From Acanthaster planci (lineage: Eukaryota > Echinodermata > Asteroidea > Valvatida > Acanthasteridae): a stretch of 64,000 bases of DNA. Location of the stretch: assembly GCF_001949145.1 (NCBI RefSeq), contig NW_019091361.1, forward strand, positions 2,872,683-2,936,682, written 5' to 3'. A program made the position numbers and the translations under genes. Of the stretch, positions 25,022-37,700 are shown piece after piece. Numbering within the stretch: position 1 is the stretch's first letter; every line of letters starts with the position of its first letter. The notes under the pieces are model-generated. The model was given only the letters and a program-made list of their open reading frames with translations. It did no database searches and had not been told where the DNA came from.

Positions 25022-28000
25022 CTGTAATAAAATGAGGAAAGTCCTTCAAATCGGAGGCAAGAACACATAGGAACATTTGAAGTGACTATTGGAAAATACC
25101 AATGAGGACATAAGAACACTGTCTTTTGAAATCAGTAACACAAAGCGTTTAAAAGCAAATTTACCTGATGTTTGAATTTTACTACTCCGTCTATTGGTGT
25201 CCTCCGGTGAGATTGGTAACTTACCAAAGACAGCATCATGAGAGTGTATTTCCCGTTTGTCTTCTCCTTGGTCTGCAAGTTAACACAAGAACACAAATGA
25301 CATTGTTCCCTGAGACTAGGGCCATGTGGAGAACTAACCACTTAAAGGAAGCATTATTTTTGCCCACAGTTTTGATTATGAAAAAAAGGCAGGACACATT
25401 GCCAAACTAACTCGTTGAAATCATTTGGGCAAAATTTTTATGATAGTTCTCACTTCAGCCAAATTTTGGAACACACTTGGGTGCCATCATGGAGCAATAT
25501 TTGCAGTGATATCAACCTGTCCCAACTTCCTGGAATATGTGTGCATGTTTAAAACAAGTCAGGGGTAATATAACATTGTATGTTCACTGCCAGTGGCTTG
25601 GGAATGTGAAGTAGTATAATGCAAATGTCAGCAGTCCATATGTACGCTGATCGCCAGTTACCATGGCTTGACTTGGCTAAGAAGTCTTGCCAAGGTAGAC
25701 ATTTGGTGTTCATCATTAATACCTTTTGGCGCAGAGACAACTGTGAGGTTGAACGTCGGCCCATACATTGGTCCAAAGAAACAAGGATTCTCATCACCAG
25801 TGACGTTGAGAGTCTCAACATGACAAGCACTTCGCGGGGAGAAATGAACGACAGCAGCTCTGTCTGGCTCGACTTGATGCCCAAAAAAGGGAGGGATTAA
25901 TGAACTTAGATTAATACTAAATAATTCAAAGAAGTCGCAAGTGTGTACGCTCAATTGGTTCATATTTCTGCAGTAGTCAAGTCTATGACAAAAGTTCTTC
26001 AACAAATCCACTCCTTTCACAAGATCAGTCATGAGTAACAGGGTGAACACTGCTCGGGGAATGCTTTCCTTAAAGTTCATTTAAATAGCTTGTGACATGG
26101 CTTAATACACTAAAAGACATGGGATGAACTTGACAAAAGTGCTACCTTCAGACCTTTATGCATAAACAAATTACATGTAAGTTCCTTCACAGACCAGTCA
26201 CAAGCTTTTCACAAGACCAGTCACAGATAGCAGGGTGAACAGTGACAAAGAAATGCTTGTGATTGGTCAAATTTCACTTAACGGCTGCTGACTTGGCTTA
26301 GGACTGGATGATTGTGGGGACTTTTGATGGACTCGACTGCGACACTGATACCAGCTAAGTATGCATATTCCAATGCTGTTATAACTGGAATCATGAAACA
26401 TGAAGGCATCAAGTCAGGAAATCCTTCCTTTCATCTGACAATATTATTGGTAGACAATGTTGCAAAAGACAAATAAAACTTTCTCTGGTTTGGAACAAGA
26501 CTTCGAAAATTCGGTCACAAGTTTATTTAGACACAAAATGGCAAAGGGAACACTATAAAGTACAAGCACAGTTCCCTTCCGTGGATGATCACAGTACTGT
26601 CAACAACACGAAAATGATAAACGGCAACCAGAGTCTAATGGATGTTCAAAGACACCTGGACACCACGCTGGATAAAATCTTGCATTCAAACTCTTTTACA
26701 TTCCAAAAAGAATCAAGTCAAACTGTACCTGGATGAGAACCCTTTGTCAGCACTTGTTGTGTTGACAGGTCAACCTTCTCCTCTCCATCTGAGGGCTGAT
26801 CATGCTTATTAGATTGTACTGCCCTCTGTCCAGAGCTTTGTTCAACGCAGACCCCGGGCATTCCTTCACAATCCTTTTTCTTCCTGTTGACCTTGCGCAG
26901 AACTGACTGTAATCTGGACGAGGGCTTCTTTTTGGCTGAAGGCAAAACTGCATCAACATCAGGCTTTCAAAATGACTCACTGAGTAGCTAGCTTATTCTC
27001 AAACAGCCCTATTCCCATCTTCGGCTTTACCTGATGTTTATGTTCCCCGACTTATGCGATTCTGGCTCAGTCTGAGTCAAAGCTTTGTCACAAGTGGGAG
27101 TTTTCTAATTTCAAAATGCAAGGGCTAGAGATATTTACTCAGCCAGTTAAAGATGAAGCCATTGCTTGAGACAAGTCAACTTACTTTTAAGAAAGAGTAG
27201 TCAACTAACTTTCAAGAAAGACACATAACATCCACAGCATTTGGCCTTTTGCAAACCTAACTGGACCCCCCTTGTTAGCACCCACTTGATCACACAGAAC
27301 TGTAAGACTGGGTGAAATCTTTATGACTTTCCTCTAAAGACTAAACCTGACACTGCCTTCACTGCCTTTCCTGATGAACTGTTTGTGGTACACTGATGAC
27401 AGTAAACTGTGAACGAACCTTGACCCACTGCTCTAATCTAATCCACCAAACAATTGACTAATGTTGTTTTCTTGTTTCAAAATGAGAGACTGTTAACTCA
27501 ATCATTACCTTGCAAAATTTCTGGTGCCTGATGATGTCTTGGTGAGGGTCTGCTTGGGATTTCAGCTAGCACTTGGGATGTCATCTCATCTCTCTGACAC
27601 TGCTGTCCAATGGAGCTGGGGCCTTTGTCACGTTGCTTGCTCCTCCAAAACAATCTGGAGAGTACTGATTGCATTCTGGATGGCTTTTGTGCAGACTGGG
27701 CTGCTAGGCACAGACAGAGAATATTTTGAAAATCTCAACAGCACGTATGCCTGATATGTATAAGTCATCCCTGTCACGAAACCAAAGAGTAGGCACACCT
27801 CTGCTCGAAGCTGTACATGCATAAACTGTTTCTGCTTTCATTCATTTCTGTTTTCCTTGAGGGCTTTCATGTGTAGATCTATCCCAGAGCAAATCTTTAT
27901 GATGGACTGGAGTTATACCAGGAGTCATACACTGTAACCTTTGCAACATTGAAAAGCAATGTCTTCCTACATGTACAGAACAAAGTCACAAAAACAATTT

Positions 28001-29473
28001 GATTTACAGGATCTGCTTTCAGATAAATGCCTGACAGATCTCATATACCTCCCATTCAAATAGTCAAAACTTACAGGTACAGTCTCTGTTCTTCATAAAC
28101 CATGCACATGAACAATATTAGAAGTTATCCTAAATAGTTATAATTTTGGTCAAGCAAGAGCATCAATCCATTTTGAAAAGTGTGGGGGCGGGGAACATGG
28201 CCCTGATCAGAGTGAATGTGAGCACAAAGTGAGAAGCCCTGAGTGGCATGGGGTCCAAATAGATGCTCTGTGGTGTGATCTGAGACAAGTTCTGGCTACT
28301 TTAGCCAGTTTTTTCAACAAAGACTTTTTCAAGGTATACATTGTCAATTAGGTTTTGAAAAAGGGGGGGGGGCACGTCCCCCCCCACCTGACACCAATTG
28401 ATGCCTATGGGGGTCAAGTGATCTGTGGAAAGATGTATCAGACATAATTGCTTTGGTTGCTGCATTTGAAACAAGGACTAAATCGTGTAAATGTTGTATC
28501 TTCCAGTGCAACTGCAAACAAACACCAATTCAAGCAAAGTTACAAAGCAATGCATACGCTGTTTGGTAAACACAAAGGAAAGTCTGTGACCTTGTAGTCG
28601 CCAAGTCCCTAATTTCGCCACCAATTGTCAAGGCTGATTGGTTTTCACATTACATGGTGAATTAAGGGGCCTGGGTCACTCACGTTACATATCTAACGTC
28701 AGGATTTGGCTATGTAGTGAGTGAACAGCAGGAGTACGCATACAGCAATAGATGGTGGCCATTACTTCACCTCTGTCATGTCGGTGAGGTTCAATAAATT
28801 ACACAAGTACCAGCAGATGTACATATAGCTCCCATGGGATATTTATGATAAGAGCTATCCGTTACCCCATTTATTCTTTAAAGCACTAAGGGCAAAATAG
28901 TTCTTTGCCCTGCAGCATGAGGATTCTTAATATCAACTCAGTATAAATACATGCAGTTCACGATGATTGTTTCAGTGTGGGCAAAGGTTCACATTATAAA
29001 GGCCAAATCTTCAGTGAAGATACCCATGATAACAGGTGGTCGATGATATTTTCACAATAATTTTAGGATCTGGCCTACCATCCACCCAGCAAGTGAATTT
29101 ATCTACTTAAGTTTTTACCCAAGCAAAACTAAAGCTCAGCGAACGAAGACAACAGGGCACTTAAAAATCACAGTTGAAGTGAATAGTTTGTACCTTGACA
29201 GTTTGTAATTTGCCTCTGATGACTTGCAAGTGATCACTTGCAAGTTATTAGACTCAGCAAAGACTTCAAATTAATTTGCTGAATATACTGTTATTTGCTA
29301 CAACACATAACTACCAGGATTCCCGCCTTCACTGGATACATCAGCAGCTGTACATGACAGATAATGAGATACTGGCTTGTCTTGTCCTCCATCCTCAGCC
29401 GACAAGTCGGAGGGGAAGTCTTGGTCATTTGATGCAGGCATCTCCACTCCTTTCCCCTCCTCACCTGACTTCT
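20892..29473 (-). CDS. NLR1: NACHT-LRR receptor gene (5' end not found)
   Basis: The model joins exons 29473-29315, 27700-27509, 26935-26729, 25272-25165 and 25021-20892. Every junction is phase 1, so each upstream exon can be skipped or included without changing frame. The last exon alone encodes about 1375 residues: a pre-NACHT region, a NACHT NTPase with Walker A GQAGVGKST and Walker B LILLDGFDE, a helical region with the TFQEFSAAKYF motif typical of animal NLRs, and long RI-type leucine-rich repeats to the stop. NLRs are cytosolic sensors that oligomerise through NACHT after ligand binding. The upstream exons encode charged, Ser/Pro-rich linkers, not a recognisable Death, CARD or DED domain. 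The initiating exon was not found; a 36-base phase-1 candidate exists at 30438-30403. If that end lies further upstream, an effector domain could still be present. Confidence 0.85.
25165..25272 (-). CDS. NLR1 linker exon nearest to NACHT
   Basis: A 108-base exon between acceptor AACTTGCAG and donor CAG|GTAAAT. Read in phase 1 it gives a charged segment starting DQGEDKREIHSHDAVFGKLP and ending SSKIQTS. Its final G combines with CG of the main exon to make an Ala codon, so the junction is in frame. No domain is recognised. It is probably a flexible spacer before the NTPase. Confidence 0.55.
25273..26728 (-). other. NLR1 intron with short imperfect duplication
   Basis: This is the intron between the two linker exons. 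A segment containing TTCACAAGAYCAGTCA and CAGGGTGAACA occurs near 26010-26060 and again near 26200-26250, so about 200 bases are imperfectly duplicated. A 140-codon minus-strand frame at 26080-25658 lacks splice signals and family motifs, and I do not call it a gene. Confidence 0.45.
26729..26935 (-). CDS. NLR1 linker exon, basic (duplicate B)
   Basis: A 207-base symmetric phase-1 exon with acceptor TTGCCTTCAG and donor CCAG|GTACAG. It begins AKKKPSSRLQSVLRKVNRKK and then becomes polar and acidic. Its first 25 residues align with the start of the exon at 27700-27509 (KPSRMQSVLSRLFWRSK), so one exon arose by duplication of the other. The cluster of Lys/Arg could act as a nuclear-localisation or lipid-binding patch; that is inference. 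Confidence 0.62.
27509..27700 (-). CDS. NLR1 linker exon, basic (duplicate A)
   Basis: A 192-base symmetric phase-1 exon with acceptor GCCTAGCAG and donor CAAG|GTAATG. In phase it reads QSAQKPSRMQSVLSRLFWRS, then a Gln/Arg-rich stretch ending RHHQAPEILQ. A start-to-stop search would miss it because the frame has no ATG-led ORF of useful length. Its similarity to the exon at 26935-26729, and the matching phases, are the grounds for calling it. Confidence 0.5.
29315..29473 (-). CDS. NLR1 linker exon, acidic
   Basis: A 159-base symmetric phase-1 exon with acceptor TTCTTGACAG and donor CCTG|GTAGTT. It reads EKSGEEGKGVEMPASNDQDF and continues acidic and Ser-rich to SSEGGNP. It is the most 5' NLR1 exon I can support. 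No fold is predicted. It could be alternatively included. Confidence 0.5.
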
Positions 29474-30974
29474 CTGTCAAGAAAATGTAAAATCCGATTT
29501 TAATATAATGAAGTTACACATGAACATGTATAACAAAAACGTTCTGGTGAAAGTCAAATGACACCATGTTGGTTATGGTCCAATTTCTGGATTTGGTTTA
29601 ATTGAGCAGTGCATAACTAAGCACTAATTATGCTCATTACTGGTGTTTATTATGCCATACTTGCACTAATATAGCACGGATTATTGATGAACAAACCATT
29701 ATACAAAATCAGTTGCGAAAGCACAAACATTTGTACATTATGACCAATATAATAGCTATCACACCTGGGAGTGCCTCCAGCATGATTGAAGAGATGAACA
29801 TTAACAAATAAAAACACAAATAACAACATGTCAACATACATGTACATGTAGCCTTCAACATACATGTAATGGCTAATTATGAATACAAGGAAACATCATG
29901 AAATTACTTGATGAGTTGTGTTTGCTCGTGTCCCCAATCAAGCCAGGACCTGTATCTGGGGTTCTACAATATTTTCTTCAAGGCCATGTTCCTTGACGGA
30001 ATACATGGTGGAGGAGCTGTTCACAATCAGAAATGGTTTGGGGAATAAGTCGGCGCTAATACAGAGTGATTAAGCCATCCAAATCTCACTTCGTCCACAG
30101 CTTACACCAACGGGGTTTGTAAATAATACGCTGCATCCATCAACAACAAAAGTTGGCTTAAACCGTGCCAAAAAACTCCAAAGGTTTCATTGATTTCCAG
30201 GTATGACATGCCTATCATGCCTGTGGGTTACATCCTTGGGTGTAGATGCCCAGATCCATATGCTGGCAATGTAAGCAAAAGAGAAACAGACTCCATGTAG
30301 GCCCTCTTGATGTCCAAATTTTGGAAATGCAAGTTTTTAATGCCAATTAAGACCACTCAATTCTCACACATTGGCTAAAAACCTTGCCAGGGGCACAATT
30401 ACCTGCAACCTTCAAGGGTTCCTCATTTGAAAGATGGACTTGTGAATATGTTACAAGGCACATCTACGTATACTTTTACCTAAGTATCTGCATGTTTCAT
30501 TTTAAAGTGTTTCCTGCAGAACGTTGGTTGGTTCAGATTTCATATCCCGATGGGTGGAATTTTGGTGCACTGCTGAGGTGACACAGTACAGTGTACATGA
30601 ACAAGACCTGCATCAAAGAAAACACATACAGGCCTAAATAAACACCAGATTGATAACAAAAGAGTAAAAAAGACCATGATCTACATGAATCATTCAGCAT
30701 GTTCAGCCTTGTTTCTGGGTTATTAAAATGAAGAATTTTCTGCATTGCAATCAATTGTTCAGGGAGTACGATGGGGGAATCCCCAAAATCACATTTCCTG
30801 CGCCTACATCGTGTGCCTTGCTCTATGACTGCTGTGCAATATTACAGAAACACTACATCGCTTGTTGAGGATTATGTGACTGTAAAGTACAAACCTACTC
30901 CAGCTAAGCAGGTATTGCACTGGCAAGAAACCAGTTCCACATCCGCATCCATTTTCTTCACGCAGTCCACAAGC

Positions 30975-31578
30975 GCAGTACCTTTGTTTTTATGAATTAT
31001 AGAGGGCGCTGTTAAAAACAATCATTTTGAATCATCAATCATCATTGTCCATTCGCCTCCAGCTCTGATATCGAAAACGCTTTCAGACCCTAGGCTGTTA
31101 AAATGACATTTGAGGCCCCGAGCTAGCTAGGCCCAGCTCCGTTTTTGTCCGTTTTTGTCCTGTCAACCAACAGAATTTATCTTCTTTTGCCAGCGTCTTT
31201 GTTGAAGGTTTTTGTTAGCCAACAGAGGGCGCTCTCCCACTTTCACGGAGGTTGCAGGCCAGTAAATAAACTGCCATACTGTGAAATACCCGAACTTCGA
31301 AAAATCAGGAAATTACTCCCGAATTTCCCAGGTGTTCGAGACGCACATCAAATAAAATTTTGTTTTTTATTTTCTTTTCAAATTTCCTTTCATTAACCAA
31401 TGACTTTTGAAGATTTACTTTACCCTAAAATGCAGTCGTGAAGCCCCTCGCCATTTTGAAATGATCGATGTCCCAACAAGTTGACCACTGGCTTAGCCCC
31501 CCCCCCCCACACAATCACACTTTTTTGAAAGGAGGGGGCATGTCCCCTGTAGGTAATGAGGTGGGGCTTAATGCATCT
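30975..31578. repeat. Copy 1 of a ~590-bp tandem duplication
   Basis: Runs from GCAGTACCTTTGTTTTTATG to ATGCATCT just before the N at 31579. It is nearly identical to the following copy, with a few single-base differences, an extra GTTTTTGTCC near 31150, and a different C-run length near 31500. Confidence 0.9.
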
Positions 31579-31579
31579 N

Positions 31580-32166
31580 GCAGTACCTTTGTTTTTATGA
31601 ATTATAGAGGGCGCTGTTAAAAACAATCATTTTGAATCATCAATCATCATTGGCCATTCGCCTCCAGCTCTGATATCGAAAACGCTTTCAGACCCTAGGC
31701 TGTTAAAATGACATTTGAGGCCCCGAGCTAGCTAGGCCCCGCTCCGTTTTTGTCCTGTCAACCAACAGAATTTATCTTCTTTTGCCAGCGTCTTTGTTGG
31801 AGGTTTTTGTTAGCCAACAGAGGGCGCTCTCCCACTTTCACGGAGGTTGCAGGCCAGTAAATAAACTGCCATACTGTGAAATACCCGAACTTCGAAAAAT
31901 CAGGAAATTACTCCCGAATTTCCCAGGTGTTCGAGACGCACATCAAATAATTTTTTTTTTATTTTCTTTTCAAATTTCCTTTCATTAACCAATGACTTTT
32001 GAAGATTTACTTTACCCTAAAATGCAGTCGTGAAGCCCCTCGCCATTTTGAAATGATCGATGTCCCAACAAGTTGACCACTGGCTTAGCCCCCCCCCACA
32101 CAATCACACTTTTTTGAAAGGAGGGGGCATGTCCCCTGCAGGTAATGAGGTGGGGCTTAATGCATT
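31580..32166. repeat. Copy 2 of the ~590-bp tandem duplication
   Basis: Starts immediately after the N at 31579 with the same GCAGTACCTTTG and ends at ATGCAT near 32166. The two copies meet exactly at the N, which suggests two haplotypes or a gap joined by the assembler; a real recent tandem duplication is the alternative. Confidence 0.9.
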
Positions 32167-34524
32167 TGACTTTTAATGGTTAATGGCCGATGCCTGATGG
32201 TCTCTTTTACTGCCCCCAATATTTTGAAAATCGTTTCGCCGCCGTTGATGAACACCATGACTGCCCGGGCCGTGCTTAAAAGTTGCAAAAAAGTGACAGT
32301 GAATCATCATTAATGGCTTTAATCAGAATCAACCCCAATCCCCAGGTGTGCACGCAGGTGTGACATCACGATGACGTAATCACATGGTGTTTTGGGCAAT
32401 GCCCACTCCTTCCCGCGTGCACATGGTTCCAAATTTGAGTATGAAACAATGCGATGCGAAGCTGAATAATATTTGGAAGGATGACCATACAAAGTCTTCT
32501 TTTATTTGCAAAGGTGTCAGTATTAAAAGTAACAGCATACGTTACTAAATGAGGCAACATTAATAACTCAGTTAGTTTTCGGTTGGCTTTCAGTATAAAA
32601 TGAAAAGAAAATGTCAATGGTTTTCTTGTGGATGATTCGTGTGAATCATTTCCATAACGGTGAACTGACAGATAAATACGAAAATGGTGCAAGTAAGGCG
32701 AAACTGGGTTTGTCATTATAGGAAGTGCTGAATCTTTTTCATACATTAAGCATTCACAAAGCAGTTCGACTAAATGACAATACTAGCGGACCACACTTTA
32801 ACGTTTTTAATGCACAGTCTATATATGAATTTTTTGGAAATGCACATGTAAAAAATATCCATGTCTTGTTAGCGTCGGTGAAAAGTGAAAAAAAATGCAC
32901 ATATTTATGCAAATTATTTTTACAATTACGGCGACAATAATAGTGCTTCTCGCTACTCGTTTTCATTAAAATCCATGCTTTGGCATTATAAAAAACTGTT
33001 ATTGCTGTTGCAGTTTTTTGAAAATCTTTTTCAAGTACTTGTTATTACAAGACTCCTTGGTTGATATTCACTCAGTTGTATCTCATCAAAATACAAAGCG
33101 GACGGAGATACGAGTTGAATTTGTACTTTTTTTAAGTGTAATAATACACACACCACACCCATCGACTGTTACCGAGGCTCATAAAAACAGTGGCACTCAA
33201 TACATGCCACGTGACGTAATGTATTGTAGTTTTATTATTAATTGAAAAATATACAAAATGTTCAATACATTTTCTATATATTGTGAACAAGCTGATAGTA
33301 TTACATATAAAACCTGAAATTAACTTACAAGTACGAGGCTATTTTTCTAGTTTGAAGTAAAATCCTTTTTGAACAAAGTATATTTACAAGCACAAACAAG
33401 CCAACAAGATTTGACTGACTTGTTTCTTGATTAAGAAGGTTTGAACATAATGATTAAAAAAACTGCATGACAGACTGTCAGAATCTTTCATCTTTTACTT
33501 ATATTCAGAATGTTGTAAAAATTGGCCGCCAAACTTTGAATTTAAGTCGCACAGTTAATTGAATGTTGGACTGTAAGGCCTGAAACATTTTCCTTACTAT
33601 TCACTTAAGTATTAAATGTAACTGTCGTTTTCATTCATCATATGTAATGCATGGTTAAAAGGTGCAGTCAGCAATAGCAAACTTTAGGCAGTCTTTACAC
33701 TCCAGCTTTGCTCTCATACCGAGCTTAAAAGTCATACCTTCACAAGCCTCAGCATTTTAAGATTATGCCTCCATCTCAAGTATACAAAGTTTATTGTTTC
33801 TCTTCAATTCACCTGTTACATTAGATTGAAATTGAATATTTGTTAGAACTGAAAAAGTCAAACATCAATGAAACAAGATCGTTTACCATTCGATTTTGCC
33901 ATAGATTTTGAGATAACGGGTGTAGTACTGAGACTTAATTAAGACCAGCCTTCAAACCTTCTTCAGCGAATGCGTTTCGATTCTTTCACTGGTTCCTCCA
34001 GTGCATGTATAAATGGGAATAGAGAACAGGTACGCAACAACTTTTTTCTCAATTATTTGTTTTAATGACCTTGTGTCGGCCATCTTGATTTGAAAGTAAA
34101 GTTAACTTTTCAATTTGGGAACCTGAGAGTAAACATAACAGCAACAAATTAAAAGTTAAATTAAACACAACTTCATAGCACCACCCCAAACGAATTTACA
34201 TTAAATATGGTAGACTCAGGGAACAAGATTTAAAAAACGGCTTCCGTGTGAACAAGATCTATTGTGTCTTGAATATTATATCTCAATGCTACCTACAATT
34301 TCAAATTAAAACCAAACTATGCTATGCCATGAAGTTACTCTTTTATGGATGCCATGTAATCTCCCCAATGTGGGCTAAATTTGAATATTTGTGTTGTTGC
34401 CAGGCATACTCCTAGATAATTTGCAGGAATGTCCATTGTAACTTGGTTTCAATGTTTCCTGAACAATGTGCGGTAAATTCTAAATAAAAGGTTCATTCGT
34501 ACTTGGCTCGAGACCAAAGATAAA

Positions 34525-34672
34525 AGCGAATTTATGAAGGCAGGTAAAAATATTCGCGCTGCGAATTCGCAAAAGATAAACACATTTCAACACGAGCGAA
34601 ATTTTTCATAAATCTTTCGTGGCGTCAAATTCGGTTTGCGTTCACATTCGCCTGTAGTTTGAACCGGCCTTA
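34525..34672. repeat. MITE-like element, copy 2
   Basis: Inverted relative to copy 3, with GCGAATT near one end, TTGCGTTCACATTCGCC near the other, and the boundary GAACCGGCCTTA shared with copy 1. It lies about 60 bases downstream of the NLR2 frame. Confidence 0.5.
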
Positions 34673-34733
34673 ACGTTCTTGTGATAGGCATAGACGTGAG
34701 CTCGATTATCATAGGATTCATGCATCGTTGTCA

Positions 34734-37700
34734 TTATTCAGAGACGGTAAAAATGTGGAATGTTATCATTTCTCCAAAGTCTATTCCTTCTAGATTTTGA
34801 ACGGAGGCGAGTCCTCCATCACCGAGAGACAAAAAGAGCAGGGAAGGAACAGGAGCCAACGGCTCTGTAACTCCTCCGCTGAAATGATTGCTCGCTAAGT
34901 TGGCTATCTTGACATGACCAAGAGATGACAGCAAGTGAAAAATGGCCTTGATATCACTGTCATCCAAACCACAGCCAGCCATAAATAGTCTGCTCAAGGA
35001 TGGAAAAGGAACGACGTTTATTTCTGACAAACCGTGCAATCTGTTTGCGTTCAGGACAACAGTATGTAGGTTGGTGGCTTCTTCAAGTAGGGAGAACAGC
35101 GTCTCAATGTCATCGGGTGTCAGATTGCATTCGCTCAGATGCAGTTCACCGAGCGAAAGGACGGGAGTGATCTTGACAGGCAGCAAATCGTGCAAATCGT
35201 TCCCCTTCAGAACAACTCTCTCTATGCTGCCTGCTGTTGCTAGAAGAGAGAAAAGGTGTTCGACGTCGCTGTTTGTCAGACCACATTCGTACAGGTGCAG
35301 TTCACGAAGCGAAGGAACAGGGTCGATCTTGACAGGCCGCAAACCGTACCAATAATAACTGATTGCTGACCGAGCACCTCTACCTAAGCTTGCCCCCACT
35401 GCAAACAGTGAGAAAAACAGAAAGCACAGAAAGGACAAGAATAGGGACAGAAAATAGAAAGATGATCCACGTTCTGTCAAGGTTCGATCTTGTGGCTGAT
35501 GGTTATGGGGCGATGCAGGCTTGATCATGACCGGCAGCAAACCGTGCAAATCATTTCCCCTCAGAACACATTTGTCTACACTTCCAGCTTCTTTGAGGAG
35601 GGAGAAAAGTTGCTCAACGTCACTTTTTGTCAGACAACATTCTTGTAGCTGTAGTTCACGAAGAGAAGGAACAGGGGTGATCTTCATGGTCTCTAAACCA
35701 TGCAAATCGTTTCCATGCAGAACGAGTTCCCTGACGCCGCCCACTGCTGCAAGAAGAGAGAAGAGTGGCTCAACGTCACTGTTTGTTAGACCACATTCAT
35801 GTAGCTCCATTTCACGAAGCGAAGGAACAGACGCGATGCTGACATGCTGAAGACTATGCAGGCTGTTTCCCCTCAGAAGAACTACTTTTATGCTACCCAA
35901 TGCTGCTAGAAGGGAAAACAGCGGCTCAACGTCAGTGCTTGTCAGCCAACACTCGTACAGGTGCAGTTCACACAACGAAGGAATAGAGGGGATCTGGGCA
36001 TGATGCAAATTGGAAAACTTGTTTCCCTTCAGAACAACTGTCTCTATGCTACCCGCTGCTGCAAGGAGGGAGAAAAGTGGTTCAATGTCCCCGTTTGTGA
36101 GACAACATTCGTGTAGATGAACTTCAGAGAGTGAGGGAACAGGGGTGATTTCAACAGGCTGCAAATCATGCAAATCGCTTCCCTTCAGGACGACTGTTTT
36201 TACGCTGCCCGCTGCTCCAAGGATAGAGAAAAGGGACTCAATGTCACTCCGTCTCAACTCACAACGTTGTAGCTGAATTACACAAAGCGAGGGAACACGG
36301 GCGATCGGAGCAGGCTGTAAATCGTGCAAATTGTTGTCCTTTAGAACGAGCGTGTTTATGCTGCCCACTTCTGCGAGGAGGGAGAAAAGGGGCTCAATGT
36401 CAGTGGGTGTCAGACAACAATCATACAGATGAAGCTCACACAGAGACGAAACACGGGTGATTTTGAAAGCCTGTAAGCCGTGTAAATCATTCTCTTTCAG
36501 GACAACTGTCCTGATGGTGCCAACTGTTACGAGGAGGGAGAACAGTGGCTGGACGTCACTATTTGTCAGGTTACATTTGTACAGGTGGAGTTCACAGAGT
36601 GACGAAACCGGGACGATCTTGACATCTTGCAAACCACTTAAATCGCCTCCTATGAGTACAGCTTTCCTGACCCTACCCACTCCTGCAAGAAGAGAGAAAA
36701 GGGGCCCGATATCACTGGTTTTCAGGCAACAGTCTTGTAGCTGCACTTCACAAAGCGAAGGAACTGGACTGATCTGCACAGGCTGCAAACCGTGCAAACT
36801 GCCTCCCGATAGACCGACTTTCACTACTCTACCTGCTGCTGCAAGGAGAGAAAAGAGTGGACCAATGTCAGCGATGGCTAGGTTACATTCTTGTAGCTGG
36901 AGTTCATTAAGAGACGGAACGGAATTGATCTTGACAGGCTGGAAACCGTGGAGATCGTTTCCATGGAGAACAACTGTTTTTACGCTTCCCGCTGCCTCCA
37001 GAAGAGAGAAAAGTGGCTCAATACCATTGCTTGTCAAGTTGCATTCGTACAAGTGGAGTTCGCAGAGCGAAGGAACAGGTTGGACCTGGCCATGGACAGG
37101 CTTCAAACCACTCAAATTACTTTCCGACAGGACTAACTTCCTCATGCTGCCCACTGCAGCAAGAAGAGAAAACAGTGGCCCCATGTCAGTGTGTGCCAGG
37201 TTACATTCATGTAGCTGCAGTTCACAAAGCCCAGGGATAGGGGGAATCTTGTCACTAATGTCAGGTTGCATTCCGTGAAAATTGCTTCCGGACACAGCAA
37301 CTTCCTTTATGCTGCCAGCCATTGCGAGGAGAGAAAAGAGTGGCTCTATATCACTGGTCGTCAGGCTGCATTCTTGTAGCTGCAAGTTACAAAGTGACGG
37401 AACTTTGGTGATGCTGATAGGTTGCAACCCGTGCAGATTATTTCCTTTCAGCAAGCTGTCTTCACACTTCCCGCACCTGCCAGAAAGGAGAAAAGTGGCC
37501 CAATGTCACAGCATGTCAGACTACACTCTTGTAGCTGTACTTCGCAAAGCGAAGGAACTGGAGTGAGGTTGTCGGCCTTCAAATCGTGCAAATCGTTTCC
37601 ATGCAAAATAACTTTCTGTATGGTGTTGGCTGCTGCTAGGAGGGAAAAAAGTGGTGCAATGTCAGTGCTCGTCAGATTGCATTCGTGAAGCTGTAGCTCA

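Larger units (their letters stand above)
29474..34524. other. Stretch upstream of NLR1 and downstream of NLR2
   Basis: It should contain the missing first exon(s) of NLR1 and the 3' UTR of NLR2. I find a candidate 36-base phase-1 minus-strand exon at 30438-30403 (HLSNEEPLKVA) and a 590-base tandem duplication at 30975-32166. The rest is AT-rich with no coding signature. Confidence 0.4.

Noticed and set aside
25658-26080. 140-codon minus-strand frame in an NLR1 intron
   Set aside because: No splice signals, several other frames open over the same bases, no recognised domain; probably chance.
27003-27114. Exon-like minus-strand segment ending CATCAG|GTAAAG
   Set aside because: The only open reading starts in phase 0 and ends in phase 2, which does not fit the phase-1 series of NLR1, and the acceptor is weak.
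28360-28392. G-run / C-run near-palindrome (GGG...CACGTCCC...)
   Set aside because: Short homopolymer runs of this kind recur by chance and slippage; no further structure was seen.
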